NCBI GenBank assembly: GCA_002794775.1
Contig: NBAY01000138.1
Span: forward strand, 1 to 60,788
Direction: 5' to 3'
DNA: 60,788 nt
Source: Porodaedalea pini
Taxonomy: Eukaryota; Basidiomycota; Agaricomycetes; Hymenochaetales; Hymenochaetaceae
Shown: positions 34,226 to 43,224 of the stretch, in pieces
Position numbering within the stretch: position 1 is the stretch's first letter
Layout: every line of letters starts with the position of its first letter
The notes under the pieces: generated by a model
Told to the model about the DNA's origin: nothing
Databases searched by the model: none
What the model saw: the letters and a program-made list of their open reading frames with translations, nothing else
Position numbers and translations under genes: made by a program

Positions 34226-35305
34226 ATGTCGACATCTATGGGCTTTACTCAACAACAACAACGAGAGCTCGCAGCATTAATCGCTGCGGCCTTCACTCAA
34301 CAAGCGGCGAATGCCCCTGCTACGCAAACCTCGAATTCTCCACCCCCCAACATTGACGTCGCCCGGCCACGCGAATTCGCTGGCGGTGATGATTACCTCG
34401 ACTTCAAGCGCGAAGTTCTACTCTTCGTATCGGCGAACCCCACGAGGTACCCCTCGTCGTCGAGCAAGATCTACGTCGCACTCTCCTATCTCAAGGGCGG
34501 CAACGCGTCGACGTGGGCGCAGAATTACGTTCAGGAGTTCACGACGAATGGCGTTGTGAGCTTCACGGATAGCTGGACAAGGTTCCAGGAACGACTGGAT
34601 GCATCCTTCGACGACCCGAACAGAAAGGAGAAGGCGTTGAAGAAGTTCCGAGAAAAGACCCAGAAGGACCTCTCAGCCGACAAATTCTTCCAAGACCTCG
34701 ATGTAGTCATCAAAGCAGCGGAGCTAACTGACGAGGGTGTCATCTGCAATCGCCTAAAGCGCGCAATGAACATCGAAGTAGTCCATGGAGTACTGAGGTC
34801 GATGCCGGTCCCAACAAAGTACGAAGACTGGAAAAAGAAGGCCGTCGAAATCGATCGTGGTGAACAGCAGATCCGCGCCATCCAACGAGGCCGTGCACTA
34901 CCTCCCACGTGCCCACAGGTCCAGCAGGTGCTGCCCGTCCGCCGTCCGTTCGCACCCCCCCACGTCGACAAGCGCGATGCGACTGGCGTTACCTTTGGAG
35001 GTGCTGGTCAGCCAATGGACGTCTTGATGAATGAGGTGCAATGACGACGCGCGTGCTGGATTTGCGGTGGGCTGGACCACTTCAAGAGCAAGTGCCCGCA
35101 GGGGAAACCGATCATCCAGCGCATGCTGGAACTGATGGCGCCAGGCAAACGTCGCATCCTCACCGACGAGCTCGGCGCAATGAAGGAATCGGCATTTGAG
35201 GAAGTCGTAGACACTCGAAGGTCGACGGTGGAGGACTATGTGGAGGAAGAAGACAATGACGAAGAGGTCGTCGACTCGCAGGGTTTTGCGAAGGGTCAGG
35301 CGTAG
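34226..35305 (+). pseudogene. Gypsy C gag, with one TGA
   Basis: Structural protein of the intracellular particle. The start is ATG at 34226 (MSTSMGFTQQQQ), conserved in position in the other copies. The core has YLDFKREVLLFVSANPTRYP, LSYLKGGNASTWAQNY and FDDPNRKEKALKKF. A CCHC knuckle (CWICGGLDHFKSKC) and an acidic tail end in KGQA and TAG (35303-35305). A TGA at 35042-35044 replaces the CGA codon seen in copy B just before the knuckle. About 360 codons in total. Confidence 0.88.
35281..35287 (+). promoter_or_regulatory. Predicted -1 ribosomal frameshift site between gag and pol
   Basis: The heptamer GGGTTTT fits X XXY YYZ in the gag frame (G GGT TTT), 15 nt upstream of the gag stop. Shifting back by one enters the pol frame, which is open from this point to 35952. 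The heptamer is kept in copies B and D and altered to GGATTTT in A. Confidence 0.65.
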
Positions 35306-38300
35306 TCATCGGGGCGACTGACCAAGAAGAACAAGGGACTTCGAATCTGGATTTGCTAAAATATAACCAACCGTCTGTACAATACGTAGATGCAAACGAC
35401 GTCAATGGTTTTTCCAATTACGAAGTCCCCACCGGTGTGAATAAAGATGAGGAGTACGAACCGCTGTTCATGAGAGGAACTGGTGGACGCCAGCTGGACC
35501 TTCTTCTAAACGTCGGACAAAGCGTAGCAGGCAAAGTGAGAGAGGTGGACGCACACGCTCTTGTGGACTCGGGGTGTACAGGATCGTGCATCGATGTGAG
35601 GTTTGTCGAACGGTATGGGTTGGAAACAAAGTGTTACATCCAACCCCTAGCAGTGCTCAACGCCGACGGCACGCACAATGAGGCTGGGTTGATTGAAGAA
35701 TACGTCGAAGTCGAGCTCATGATCAGCCACCACAAGGAAAGGATTGTCCTTGCGGTAACGTCCCTAGCATCGTCAAACATATTCCTGGGGTACGACTGGC
35801 TTCGACGTCATAACCCTGAGGTCGACTGGAAAACGGGTTCGATTGAATTCACTCGTTGTCCAGAGGAATGTACGATCGAGGGAGAGCCGGTGGAGGACCT
35901 AGGCAAGGTAAAGGAGGTGGTGGAACAGATGAGGAGGGTGAGTGAGACGTGAATGGACAAGGCATCCTGGCCCGCGTACCTCAATGACTATGCCGACGTT
36001 TTCAGTGAAAAAGGCTTCGAGAGGCTGCCTGAACACCGACCCTGGGATCATGTCATCGACTTGAAGCCCGACTTCAAACCGAGCGACTGTAAGATCTACC
36101 CACTCACGCTAACCGAGCAGCAGTCACTCAAGGACTTCCTTGATGAAAATCTGAAGTCTGGTTGCATTCGACGGTCGATATCGCCCATGGCGTCGCCCTT
36201 CTTCTTCATTAAGAAGGCAGACAAATCGCTACGCCCGATCCAGGATTACCGTAAGCTCAATGATGGTACAATCAAGAACAAGTACCCCCTCCCTCTCATT
36301 GACGAACTCGTCGACAAGGTCAAGAAAGCAAAGTACATCACTAAGCTTGACCTTCGCTGGGGGTACTACAATATCCGGATCCGCAAGGGTGATGAATGGA
36401 AGGCAGCATTTCGCACGAACATGGGCCTCTTCAAACCAACGGTCATGTTTTTTGGCCTTTGCAATGCGCCGGCCATGTTCCAGGCTTTTGTCAACCATAT
36501 CTTCAAGGACCTGATCTATGCTAACCTGATCATCGTATACCTCGACGACATCCTAATCCTCTCAGAAACCATAGAGGAGCATATCGACACGTCGAGGCGC
36601 GTACTCCAGATCCTCCGAGAAAATGGCCTGTACCTGAAGCTGGAGAAGTGCGAATTCGATGCCAAAGTCATCAAGTACCTCGGTCATATCATTGGCAACG
36701 GCGAAATCAGGGCTGACCTGGCGAAGACGGACGCGATAGCGAACTGGCCTGTCCCACGAAACCTCAAGGAGCTGCAACAGTTCCTCGGCATGGGAAACTG
36801 GCTGAGACGGTTTATTAAGGACTACAGCAAGGTAGTCCGACCATTGACGTCGTTAACAGGCAAAAAGGACTGGGTATGGGAGACCGAACAGCAGGAAGCA
36901 TTCGAGGAGCTGAGACGACGTCTCTGCTCACCTCCAGTCCTAGCCATCACCAACGACGAGGGCCCTTTCCGCGTGGAGGCGGACTCGTCAAACTTTGCAC
37001 TTGGCAGCGTGTTGTTGCAGAAGCAGGAAGGAAAGTGGAGGGTGATCGCCTACAGATCAGAGGCGCTCGAACCAGCGGAATGAAACTACGAGATCTATGA
37101 CAAGGAGATGCTCGCAATCGTTTCAGCGCTCAAGGAGTGGCAGCAGTACCTCCTTGGCGCTCGCCACAAGATCGAAATCTGTTCCGACCACACCAACCTT
37201 ACCTACTTCAGGTCAGCGCAGAAGCTGAGCTATCGTCAAGCTCGCTGGCGAACCGAACTTGAAGAATTCGACTTCCACCTCGAACACAAGTTGGGGAAGA
37301 CGATGGGCAAGGCCGACTTGCTGTCACGCAAGGCGGGCTATGATCAGGGCAAGGATGACAACGATGGCGTCGTGTTCATCAAGGACAAGTGGCTGAACCA
37401 TGGGGTAGTGCGAACATCGCGCGATGAGATGGTGGAACGAGTGGGTGAAGCGCAGAGGGCACAGGATGAATCGGAGAGGCCGACGAACATGACAGAAGTC
37501 GACGGGTTGTGGCAGATGAAAGGCAAGATATACGTGCTGTCGACGATGAAGGAGGCCGTGTTACGAGAGTGCCACGACTCGGTACTCGCCGGTCATCCGG
37601 GAGCATCGAAGACAGTAGAGCTCGTCCGTCGTGATTTCTGGTGGGTATCGATGTTCTCTGATGTCCGAGCGTACGTCCGAGGATGCGACCGCTGTCAATG
37701 GACAAAAGCCTTAAGAATGTCGAGGTCGAGACCGCTTCACCCAAACGCAGTCCCTGAAGGTCCTTGGGAAATCGTCACGGTCGACCTAATCGGAGAGCTC
37801 CCAGAATCTAAGGGACACAATGCGATCTGTGTCTTTGTGGACAGGTTCTCAAAGCAGATGCATGCGATCCCGACAACGACGAAATTGTCAGCAGAAGGTA
37901 TGGCTCAGTTATACTGCGACCACGTCTTCTGTCTCCATGGCCTACCAAAGAAGATCATCCACGACCGAGGCACGCAGTTCGATGCATCGATGATGAAGGA
38001 GCTGTACAATCTCCTGCACATCGAAGGCAACCCGTCAACCGCGTACCACCCACAAACGGATGGTCAGACGGAACATGTCAACCAAGAGCTCGAACAGTAT
38101 CTCCGACTCTTCGTTAACCATCGGCAATCAGACTGGAAAGACTGGCTCCCTCTCGCAGAGTTCGCTTACAATAACCACGAACACTCGGCGACGAAAATGT
38201 CACCCTTCTACGCGAACACTGGACGTCACCCTAAGAGCTTCGACACCATACGAACTTCTTCTGCCAATATGTCGGCGGAAGAATTCGCGAAGCACATCAA

Positions 38301-38931
38301 GGAGACTCATCGTGTAGCAAAGGACAATCTGGTCAAGGTGGCAGAGGACATGAAGTGCTACCACGACCGGACTGCAGGGGCTTCAGTGGAGTACAAAGCT
38401 GGAGACAAGATTTTCCTCGATGGGCGAAACATCAGCACAGACTCGCCGACGAAGAAGCTAGCGGACAAGTGGTATGGTCCCTTCGAGATCGTCGACAAGG
38501 TGGGAGCGAGCGCGTACAAGCTCAAACTCCCAAAACGATGGAAAAAGGTCCACCCGGTCTTCAATGAGGCCCTGCTGAAACCCGCAGTTGAACCGTCCTT
38601 CGAAAGTCAGAAACAACAGCCGCCGCCGCCACCTGACATCGTTGACAACAAGGAAGAGTACGAGATCGAGGAAGTCATAGACTCGCGTCTGCACCGAGGG
38701 AAGCTACAATACCTCGTCAAGTGGGTTGGCTACAACGAACCGACTTGGCAGCCCGAGATGGACTTTGGCGAGAACGCAAAGGAGGCGATCGCTGAATTCT
38801 ATCAAAAACACCCCGGCGCCTCTCGAAAACTCAACATTCCTCGCCAACGACTTCGCCCACGCTTCATCGACACCGAGTCAGACGACCGCGATCTTGGTTG
38901 GTCGGGACGCCCAACCTTGAGGGGGGGGTAA
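35288..38931 (+). pseudogene. Gypsy C pol (protease, RT, RNase H, integrase, chromodomain), with two TGAs
   Basis: Polyprotein in the -1 frame. Protease HALVDSGCTGSCID (about 35545). RT from [19 protein letters not shown] through YLDDIL (about 36540). RNase H EADSSNFALG (about 36977). Integrase zinc region (CHDSVLAGHPG to CDRCQ), core motifs VDLIGEL/DRFSKQ, HDRGTQFDASM and HPQTDGQTE. Chromodomain EEYEIEEVIDSRLHRGKLQY and LVKWVGYNEPTW (about 38650-38790), which marks it as a chromovirus. TGA at 35950-35952 and 37081-37083 replace Arg CGA. The stop TAA (38929-38931) touches the 3' LTR. Confidence 0.92.
38919..38931 (+). promoter_or_regulatory. Polypurine tract of Gypsy C, inside the pol 3' end
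   Basis: GAGGGGGGGG (38919-38928) followed by TAA, directly before the 3' LTR at 38932. The same tract is next to the 3' LTRs of A (8 G) and B (7 G). Confidence 0.75.
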
Positions 38932-39355
38932 TGTCAGAACTCGAACTTTCACCCTTTCTTTATTTCCCCTTTTCCTTTTCCTTTCCTTTTAACCGCTCTT
39001 TCTTATTATCTTTAATCATCTTTCCAATCACTTCCCACACTCCCTTCACATGACCTTCATTCGTTCCATTCCTGCTCATTATGTAATGTTAGGTAATATA
39101 GTCTCACGGTCATCGCTATATAAGGTCTCAGGAATCGCATGAACTCCTTGTTCTGCTTTTCCTCTTACCTCCGCGATGACCTAGGTGAGACTCGTCCCCC
39201 TTGTATTAGTTTAGACTTGTATTAATCCTCTTACCTCCGCGACGACCTAGCCTGAGTAAGCATGTCCCGAGCTCTCACTCGAGTATAGCACGTCCCAGAC
39301 GACGGTCAGCCGAGGCCTGCCCAGTCCGAGTCGTCCCCCGGACTCCCGCCTAACA
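38932..39355 (+). repeat. 3' LTR of Gypsy C
   Basis: 424 bp, followed by the ATGAC duplication at 39356-39360. Confidence 0.95.
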
Positions 39356-40322
39356 ATGACCATGAATCCGATCATGCACATGCTAAGGCCCCATGAGTTC
39401 TACCGCATGAATAATTTGCCACCATTCATACCCATACCCTGTGGATCGTCCGGGTCTTTGACCACGATGTTGAACATCTCTGGCCGCAAGAAGTCTTGTT
39501 CAAGGCAATGCGACGTCGCAGCTTGGATGCCACGGCTGGGCGTCGGAATGAAGCCTTCCACAGTCGTCATGTGAAGACCACCGGAAAACTTCTCCTTCTC
39601 GGACTTGACGCCTGGGATGACGGGTACAGTGAGCAGCTCCTCGTACACGCGACGATATAAGTCGATAATCTTCCATACTTCAGTGTCGGCCTCCTTCATG
39701 AGATGCGCAGTATGGCCTTCCTGCCATAGGAATTTGCACATATGGAGGAATGGCTGGGGGCCCTTGAACTTCCGGCGCACAACACTGATCCACTGGTTGA
39801 GCTTGAGGGGTAGATCGCGATAGCTCTTGATCCATTTAGCATGGTAGGGATACATGGCCACTTCTGTAGTCAGACGGATTGCTATGGGCTCCTCAAGCTT
39901 GGAGCTCCCTCTGAAGATGCATGTCATATCGACCTTGATCAGCACCTATAATACTTGTCAGCACAAAGTGAGGGATTACAGAACAATTAACACACGTTCG
40001 TATATCAACCTGGAAAGTCGACCTCTTTCTTCACGCCAATAACAATCTTCACCACACCGTCGATTCTCCCTTCCTCCTTTGTTGCCTTTTTGTGGGCAGC
40101 AATTGCAGACGTGGGTGCAGCAGGCACCGCAGCATCGGTCTTGAGTTCCACAAAATCTACCTCGTTAAGCTCGGTCTCCCCGGTTTTGAGAGCACGCAAG
40201 TATGAAGTGATGTCGATTCCAGAGAAGAAGACAGTAGAATGGGAGGCGAGCATGTGTATGGCGAAGGGGGAAGTCGACACCACAAGTGATGCATCAAGGA
40301 CCGTGACAACCTTCGGGAACAT
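39356..40322 (-). pseudogene. Prolyl-tRNA synthetase fragment, copy 2, N-terminal side of the Gypsy C insertion
   Basis: Minus strand: SHSTVFFSGIDITSYLRAL, then ELNEVDFVELK and GVVKIVIGVKKEVDFPG. After an intron (about 39948-40009) come VLIKVDMTCIFRG, EEPIAIRLTTEVAMYPYHAK, WQEGHTAHLM, FSGGLHMTTVEGFIPTPSRG and QDFLRPEMFNIVVKDPDDPQ, ending at MNNSWGLSM-type motif 3 where Gypsy C is inserted. About 60 residues around motif 1 are missing between VDMTC and EEPIAIR. Not functional. Confidence 0.85.
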
Positions 40323-40856
40323 GTCATGTCAGGTGCTAATAGTCAAACTGGATGAACTTGATCAAAGTATGTGGACAGATAAAGAGACTGTGCTCATGGG
40401 GGTCCTTATCCAACACGAAGGATTCTTTTAGCAGGTCCGGCGATGCGAGACACAACTCCTTCAAATCCAGCTTTTGCCTAGCATGCCTGAGTTAGTCTCT
40501 GTCTCTTCACATGCGAAGATGCAAACAGGAGCTACCATGGCAAATTTTGTGGTCTTTGGCTTGAAGGCGAGCATTCTAATAAGTTGAAAGTCAGACAGCA
40601 CGCTGCTACAAGCAATGGTGAAGTTTACAAGTTGAAGTTGAAGTTGAAGTTGTGTCAAAATCAACATGCACGTGACTGAATTCCCACGCTTTTGCCCATG
40701 GATGGGTACCCATCCACGAGCAAGAGCGTGGGAAATTGGACTTGGTGAATTTTGACGCGTCTCACTGACTCTCAGATCCTTACTCACCACCTTCTACTTT
40801 TACCTGCTCAACAACCCCTTCACCCCAAAGTACTTTTTCAAAAACTAGTGTGCCAA
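40323..40856. other. Inner-element sequence without a recognised gene
   Basis: Contains a short AAGTTG repeat (about 40630-40655). The minus strand near 40340-40470 may extend the synthetase N-terminus, but the frames are broken. Confidence 0.3.
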
Positions 40857-41095
40857 AGTTGGATGCTGTAGCAATGCACAGACCATTCCTGGAGAATGCA
40901 GTGCCTACTTTGACTTGAAGGCACTCTTTTATCAGCATGCAGAGGTTTGGGAGGAGAACAGCAAGATCTTCATCAAGGACATCAAAAGCTCAAACAGCAC
41001 TTTTATAAATGGTGTCTGACTCTCTACAGAAGGTGTAGAATTAGACCCCTATGACATTGTGGTGCATTTGTTGCATCTTTGCTGTGTACATGGTA
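40857..41095 (+). pseudogene. FHA-domain protein fragment
   Basis: Reads VGCCSNAQTIPGECSAYFDL, then QHAEVWEENSKIFIKDIKSS and NSTFINGV, a TGA, then STEGVELDPYDIVVHL. This is the FHA pattern (H-A-x-I/V...SSNGTFINGxxL). The usual SSNGT is SSNST here. FHA domains bind phosphothreonine. The fragment is in the opposite orientation to the other captured pieces and ends without a gene context. Confidence 0.75.
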
Positions 41096-41560
41096 AAGTT
41101 TATAATGAGAGGTTACCAGTTCCACCAATGCCAGAGTCCTCTGTACATATTGATAAATCAGCACACTCAGTGAGGAAAGGTTTTTAGCAGGTATGTTCTG
41201 TCTGTTCTGTCTGTTCTTCTAAGTGTAAGCTCTGACTTATATTGATGTGTACTTGCAGCAGTTAGGCAACAATCCACAAGTTGCATTAGGTGTCTTTGTG
41301 CTCAGTTTTGTGACTGCTACCATCTTATGATGGGTAAAAGAGTAGAGACAATTTAAATCTATATAAATAAACATTTGAATGAGAGTGATACAATGTAGAC
41401 TTGGGAGCAGCCAAAAACAGTCTCCCAACCATAGTTATTATTCTATGCAGATATTTTTCTGATTGATGAATACAGATTCTAAATGCTAGTCATTACTCAG
41501 TTTTGACCTCAGGTTGGTTTTCATCCATGGTACTATTAAGATTTTCTACTCAGCATCATT
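41096..41560. other. Inner-element sequence, nothing recognised
   Basis: A/T-rich, no supported coding frame. Confidence 0.4.
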
Positions 41561-41878
41561 GTAGATATATACTATATAATACTACTACAGCTATATCTGA
41601 CTATGGATGCTATAAACTATATGCTATATAACTTTATGTAACTATGAGAGCCTATGAACTATATACTATATAACTTTATGTAACTATGGATACTATAAAC
41701 TATATACTATATAACTTTATATAACTATGAGAGCCTATGAACTATATAAAACTATATGCACTATATAGCACTCTATCACTATGTACCATGCAACTATACA
41801 TGACAATGACATGCTATAAACTGCTATGTGACTATATTCCACTATAACTAACTATGGGTTTTTGCCATTTTCCTGATG
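41561..41878 (-). repeat. Right subterminal array and TIR of the inner element
   Basis: Tandem-like units of ACTATATACTATATAACTTTATGTAACTATG type (about 41630-41760) in mirror orientation to the left array, then the inverted TIR TTTGCCATTTTCCTGATG (41861-41878). Confidence 0.7.
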
Positions 41879-42250
41879 CAAGAAGAGATCATCATTGTCG
41901 AGGAAGAGTTCAAAAGATTGATTCATGGCTTTGAGGCACTGTCAACGACATGGGCTATGGCGGCTTCCAGTATGCAAAGATCTGGCTCACTTGGGTCTTC
42001 TGCATATGCATCTCGTAAAAAGGCCATCTATTGTGCGATGGCTAGCAATGCTAGGGATCTATTTACTGACTGCGGCTTACTTTTTGAAGAAGAGGCTTCG
42101 GCCTCGAACACAGTACCCCATAACACTGGAGTAAACACTCATCGGCCACTGAAACGCAAGTCTTCTCCTAATGAACCTTGTAAGCGTGGTAAGTTCTTGT
42201 GTTACATTTATATGGGTTGTCCAACTTTTCTGTCTGTAGTGCGCAGGTAG
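41879..42250 (+). pseudogene. KDZ transposase, C-terminal part, split off by the inner element
   Basis: Continues the frame broken at 23024. After removal of the inner element the codons read RWQEEIIIVEEEFKRLIHGF, which matches the (RW-x-EE...L-x-EEM-R-R) region of KDZ C-termini. Then come SAYASRKKAIYCAMASNARD and KRKSSPNEPCKR, an intron (about 42189-42238) and a short last exon ending in TAG at 42248-42250. It cannot be expressed as one protein in the present arrangement. Confidence 0.78.
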
Positions 42251-42339
42251 TTGTTATATTAAGGAGTCGTTCTAACATCTTTCATACATCCAATATCAAC
42301 ATTCCCTGTAAACTGTTCTATACTCTCAGACAAGACTTC

Positions 42340-42415
42340 CTTTACTCGCATGAATATTGATCTGTTCTACTCCTTTCATTTGAGCTTTTCTCCTTTGCAT
42401 TTTGAACCGTTCTTT
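42340..42415. repeat. Right subterminal motifs of the KDZ element
   Basis: GATCTGTTC (about 42358) and GAACCGTTC (42404-42412), inverted versions of the left-end GAACGG(A/T)TC words. An ACTGTTC-type word is at about 42312. Confidence 0.5.
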
Positions 42416-42489
42416 CATCTCTCTTTTTTACGAAGCATTATTTTACATATGTAGTAGTGTTACTGTAAAACTCTACACTCAATATACAG

Positions 42490-42564
42490 TTGGATCGGTT
42501 CAGAGCTTTGAACCGATCTAACCACTTATCAGTCCTTCGTTGATCTAACTTGCTGTGATGCCTG
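42490..42564 (-). repeat. Right terminal inverted repeat of the KDZ element
   Basis: The reverse complement begins CAGGCATCACAGCAAGTT and contains GGTTAGATCGGTTC, matching the left TIR. It also has a hairpin core (GATCGGTTCA...TGAACCGATC). Confidence 0.82.
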
Positions 42565-42572
42565 CAAATGCA
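42565..42572. repeat. Target-site duplication of the KDZ element, right copy
   Basis: CAAATGCA, identical to 4310-4317. Confidence 0.85.
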
Positions 42573-42682
42573 CGCGCACACGCCCGGCATGTTCCGTCTT
42601 CGTCCAAATCCTCATCTAGGGGCCCAAGCCCAATACCGTGCACCCCACTGGTGCTGCTACCGTCCGACCGACTAGATCCGGG
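42573..42682 (-). pseudogene. Host gene, 5' part of the exon split by the KDZ element
   Basis: On the minus strand a possible acceptor CTCAG is followed by PGSSRSDGSSTSGVHGIG, then an acidic DEDLDEDGTCRACAR that runs in frame into AFEVWATKEHE at 4317 once the element is removed. It lies back to back with the truncated carboxypeptidase. Protein family unknown. Confidence 0.45.
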
Positions 42683-42683
42683 C

Positions 42684-43224
42684 TGAGCACACCAGATGAC
42701 TCTTTTAAACACAGATTTATCGCGAATTACCTCAACCTCCCGGAGGTACGCAAGATCCTCGGCGTCGACCCCGAGTTCGGGGAATACAAACAGTATTCAG
42801 ACATTGTTGGAAATCACATCGGAATGAGTGGAGACATGTTTCATCAGACGCAGTTGTATGTAGCGGAACTGCTCGCGCAAGGTGTGAAGGTGCTCATTTA
42901 CGCTGGCTCATATGACTTCGCATGCAACTGGGTTGGGAACGAGCGGCGGACTCTTGAAATGGACTGGGAAGGTCGCGAAGTCTTCGCTAGTATCTCTTTA
43001 AGGGAATGGAATGTTCAAGGGAGTCCGGCAGGGAAGACGCGTTCTTACGGAAACTTCTCTTTCGCTACGATTTACGGCGCAGGGCATATGGTAGGTCTTT
43101 AGGCGAATTACAATTGGACTTGATGCTACATGACCGCTGATTTGGGGACCAACAGGTGCCACATGACAAACCTGTCGTGTCCCTCGAAATGCTGAAGCGT
43201 TGGTTGGCGGACGAGGACTTCTAA
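42684..43224 (+). pseudogene. Serine carboxypeptidase (S10) C-terminal fragment
   Basis: Carboxypeptidase Y-like C-terminal half. FIANYLNLPEVRKILGVD and SGDMFHQTQLYVAELLAQ are followed by VLIYAGSYDFACNWVGNERR, which holds the catalytic Asp, then GNFSFATIYGAGHM, an intron (43091-43155), VPHDKPVVSLEMLKRWLADE and TAA (43222-43224). GHMVP holds the catalytic His. The catalytic Ser region and signal peptide are absent upstream, where the host exon and KDZ element lie. The fragment is therefore 5'-truncated and probably dead. Confidence 0.85.

Larger units (their letters stand above)
33080..39355 (+). mobile_element. Full-length Ty3/Gypsy chromovirus LTR retrotransposon, copy C (best preserved)
   Basis: 6276 bp with two 424-bp LTRs (33080-33503, 38932-39355) starting TGTCAG and ending TAACA, and an exact ATGAC duplication. 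It is inserted in prolyl-tRNA synthetase copy 2. Only three nonsense codons interrupt gag-pol (35042, 35950, 37081), all CGA-to-TGA. The LTRs differ at about 10 sites, all transitions (about 2.4%). Confidence 0.96.
23025..41878. mobile_element. 18.9-kb inner TIR element carrying captured host-gene fragments, inserted in the KDZ transposase
   Basis: Bounded by an 18-bp perfect TIR, CATCAGGAAAATGGCAAA (23025-23042), with its inverted copy at 41861-41878. Identity is 20/21 if extended to AC. Both ends have A/T-rich subterminal arrays in mirror orientation. I see no transposase in it. The contents are pieces of prolyl-tRNA synthetase, FunK1 kinase, tricalbin and an FHA protein, plus the later Gypsy B and C insertions. 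Without those two it is about 6.3 kb. The superfamily is unassigned: a 2-bp duplication with TIRs is seen in several groups. Confidence 0.8.
4318..42564 (+). mobile_element. 38.2-kb KDZ (Kyakuja-Dileera-Zisupton) DNA transposon, nested and degenerate
   Basis: The boundaries are set by imperfect terminal inverted repeats and an exact 8-bp duplication. Inside are a CxC2-KDZ transposase (19672-23024 plus 41879-42250), an SPT5-like gene and three minus-strand genes of unknown function. It is interrupted by Gypsy A (9686-16026) and by an inner TIR element (23025-41878) that itself holds Gypsy B and C. Removing these leaves about 13.0 kb. An 8-bp duplication is what I recall for Zisupton-like elements. 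The transposase is broken by stops and by the inner element, so this copy cannot supply its own transposase. Orientation is given by the transposase. Confidence 0.85.

Noticed and set aside
4961..42250. TET/JBP-type dioxygenase, sometimes found with KDZ elements in mushrooms
   Set aside because: I looked for the HxD...H signature in the cargo genes and found none.
4318..42564. Starship-type giant element
   Set aside because: No tyrosine recombinase captain at an end; TIRs and an 8-bp duplication with a KDZ transposase point to a cut-and-paste element. Starships are known from Pezizomycotina.
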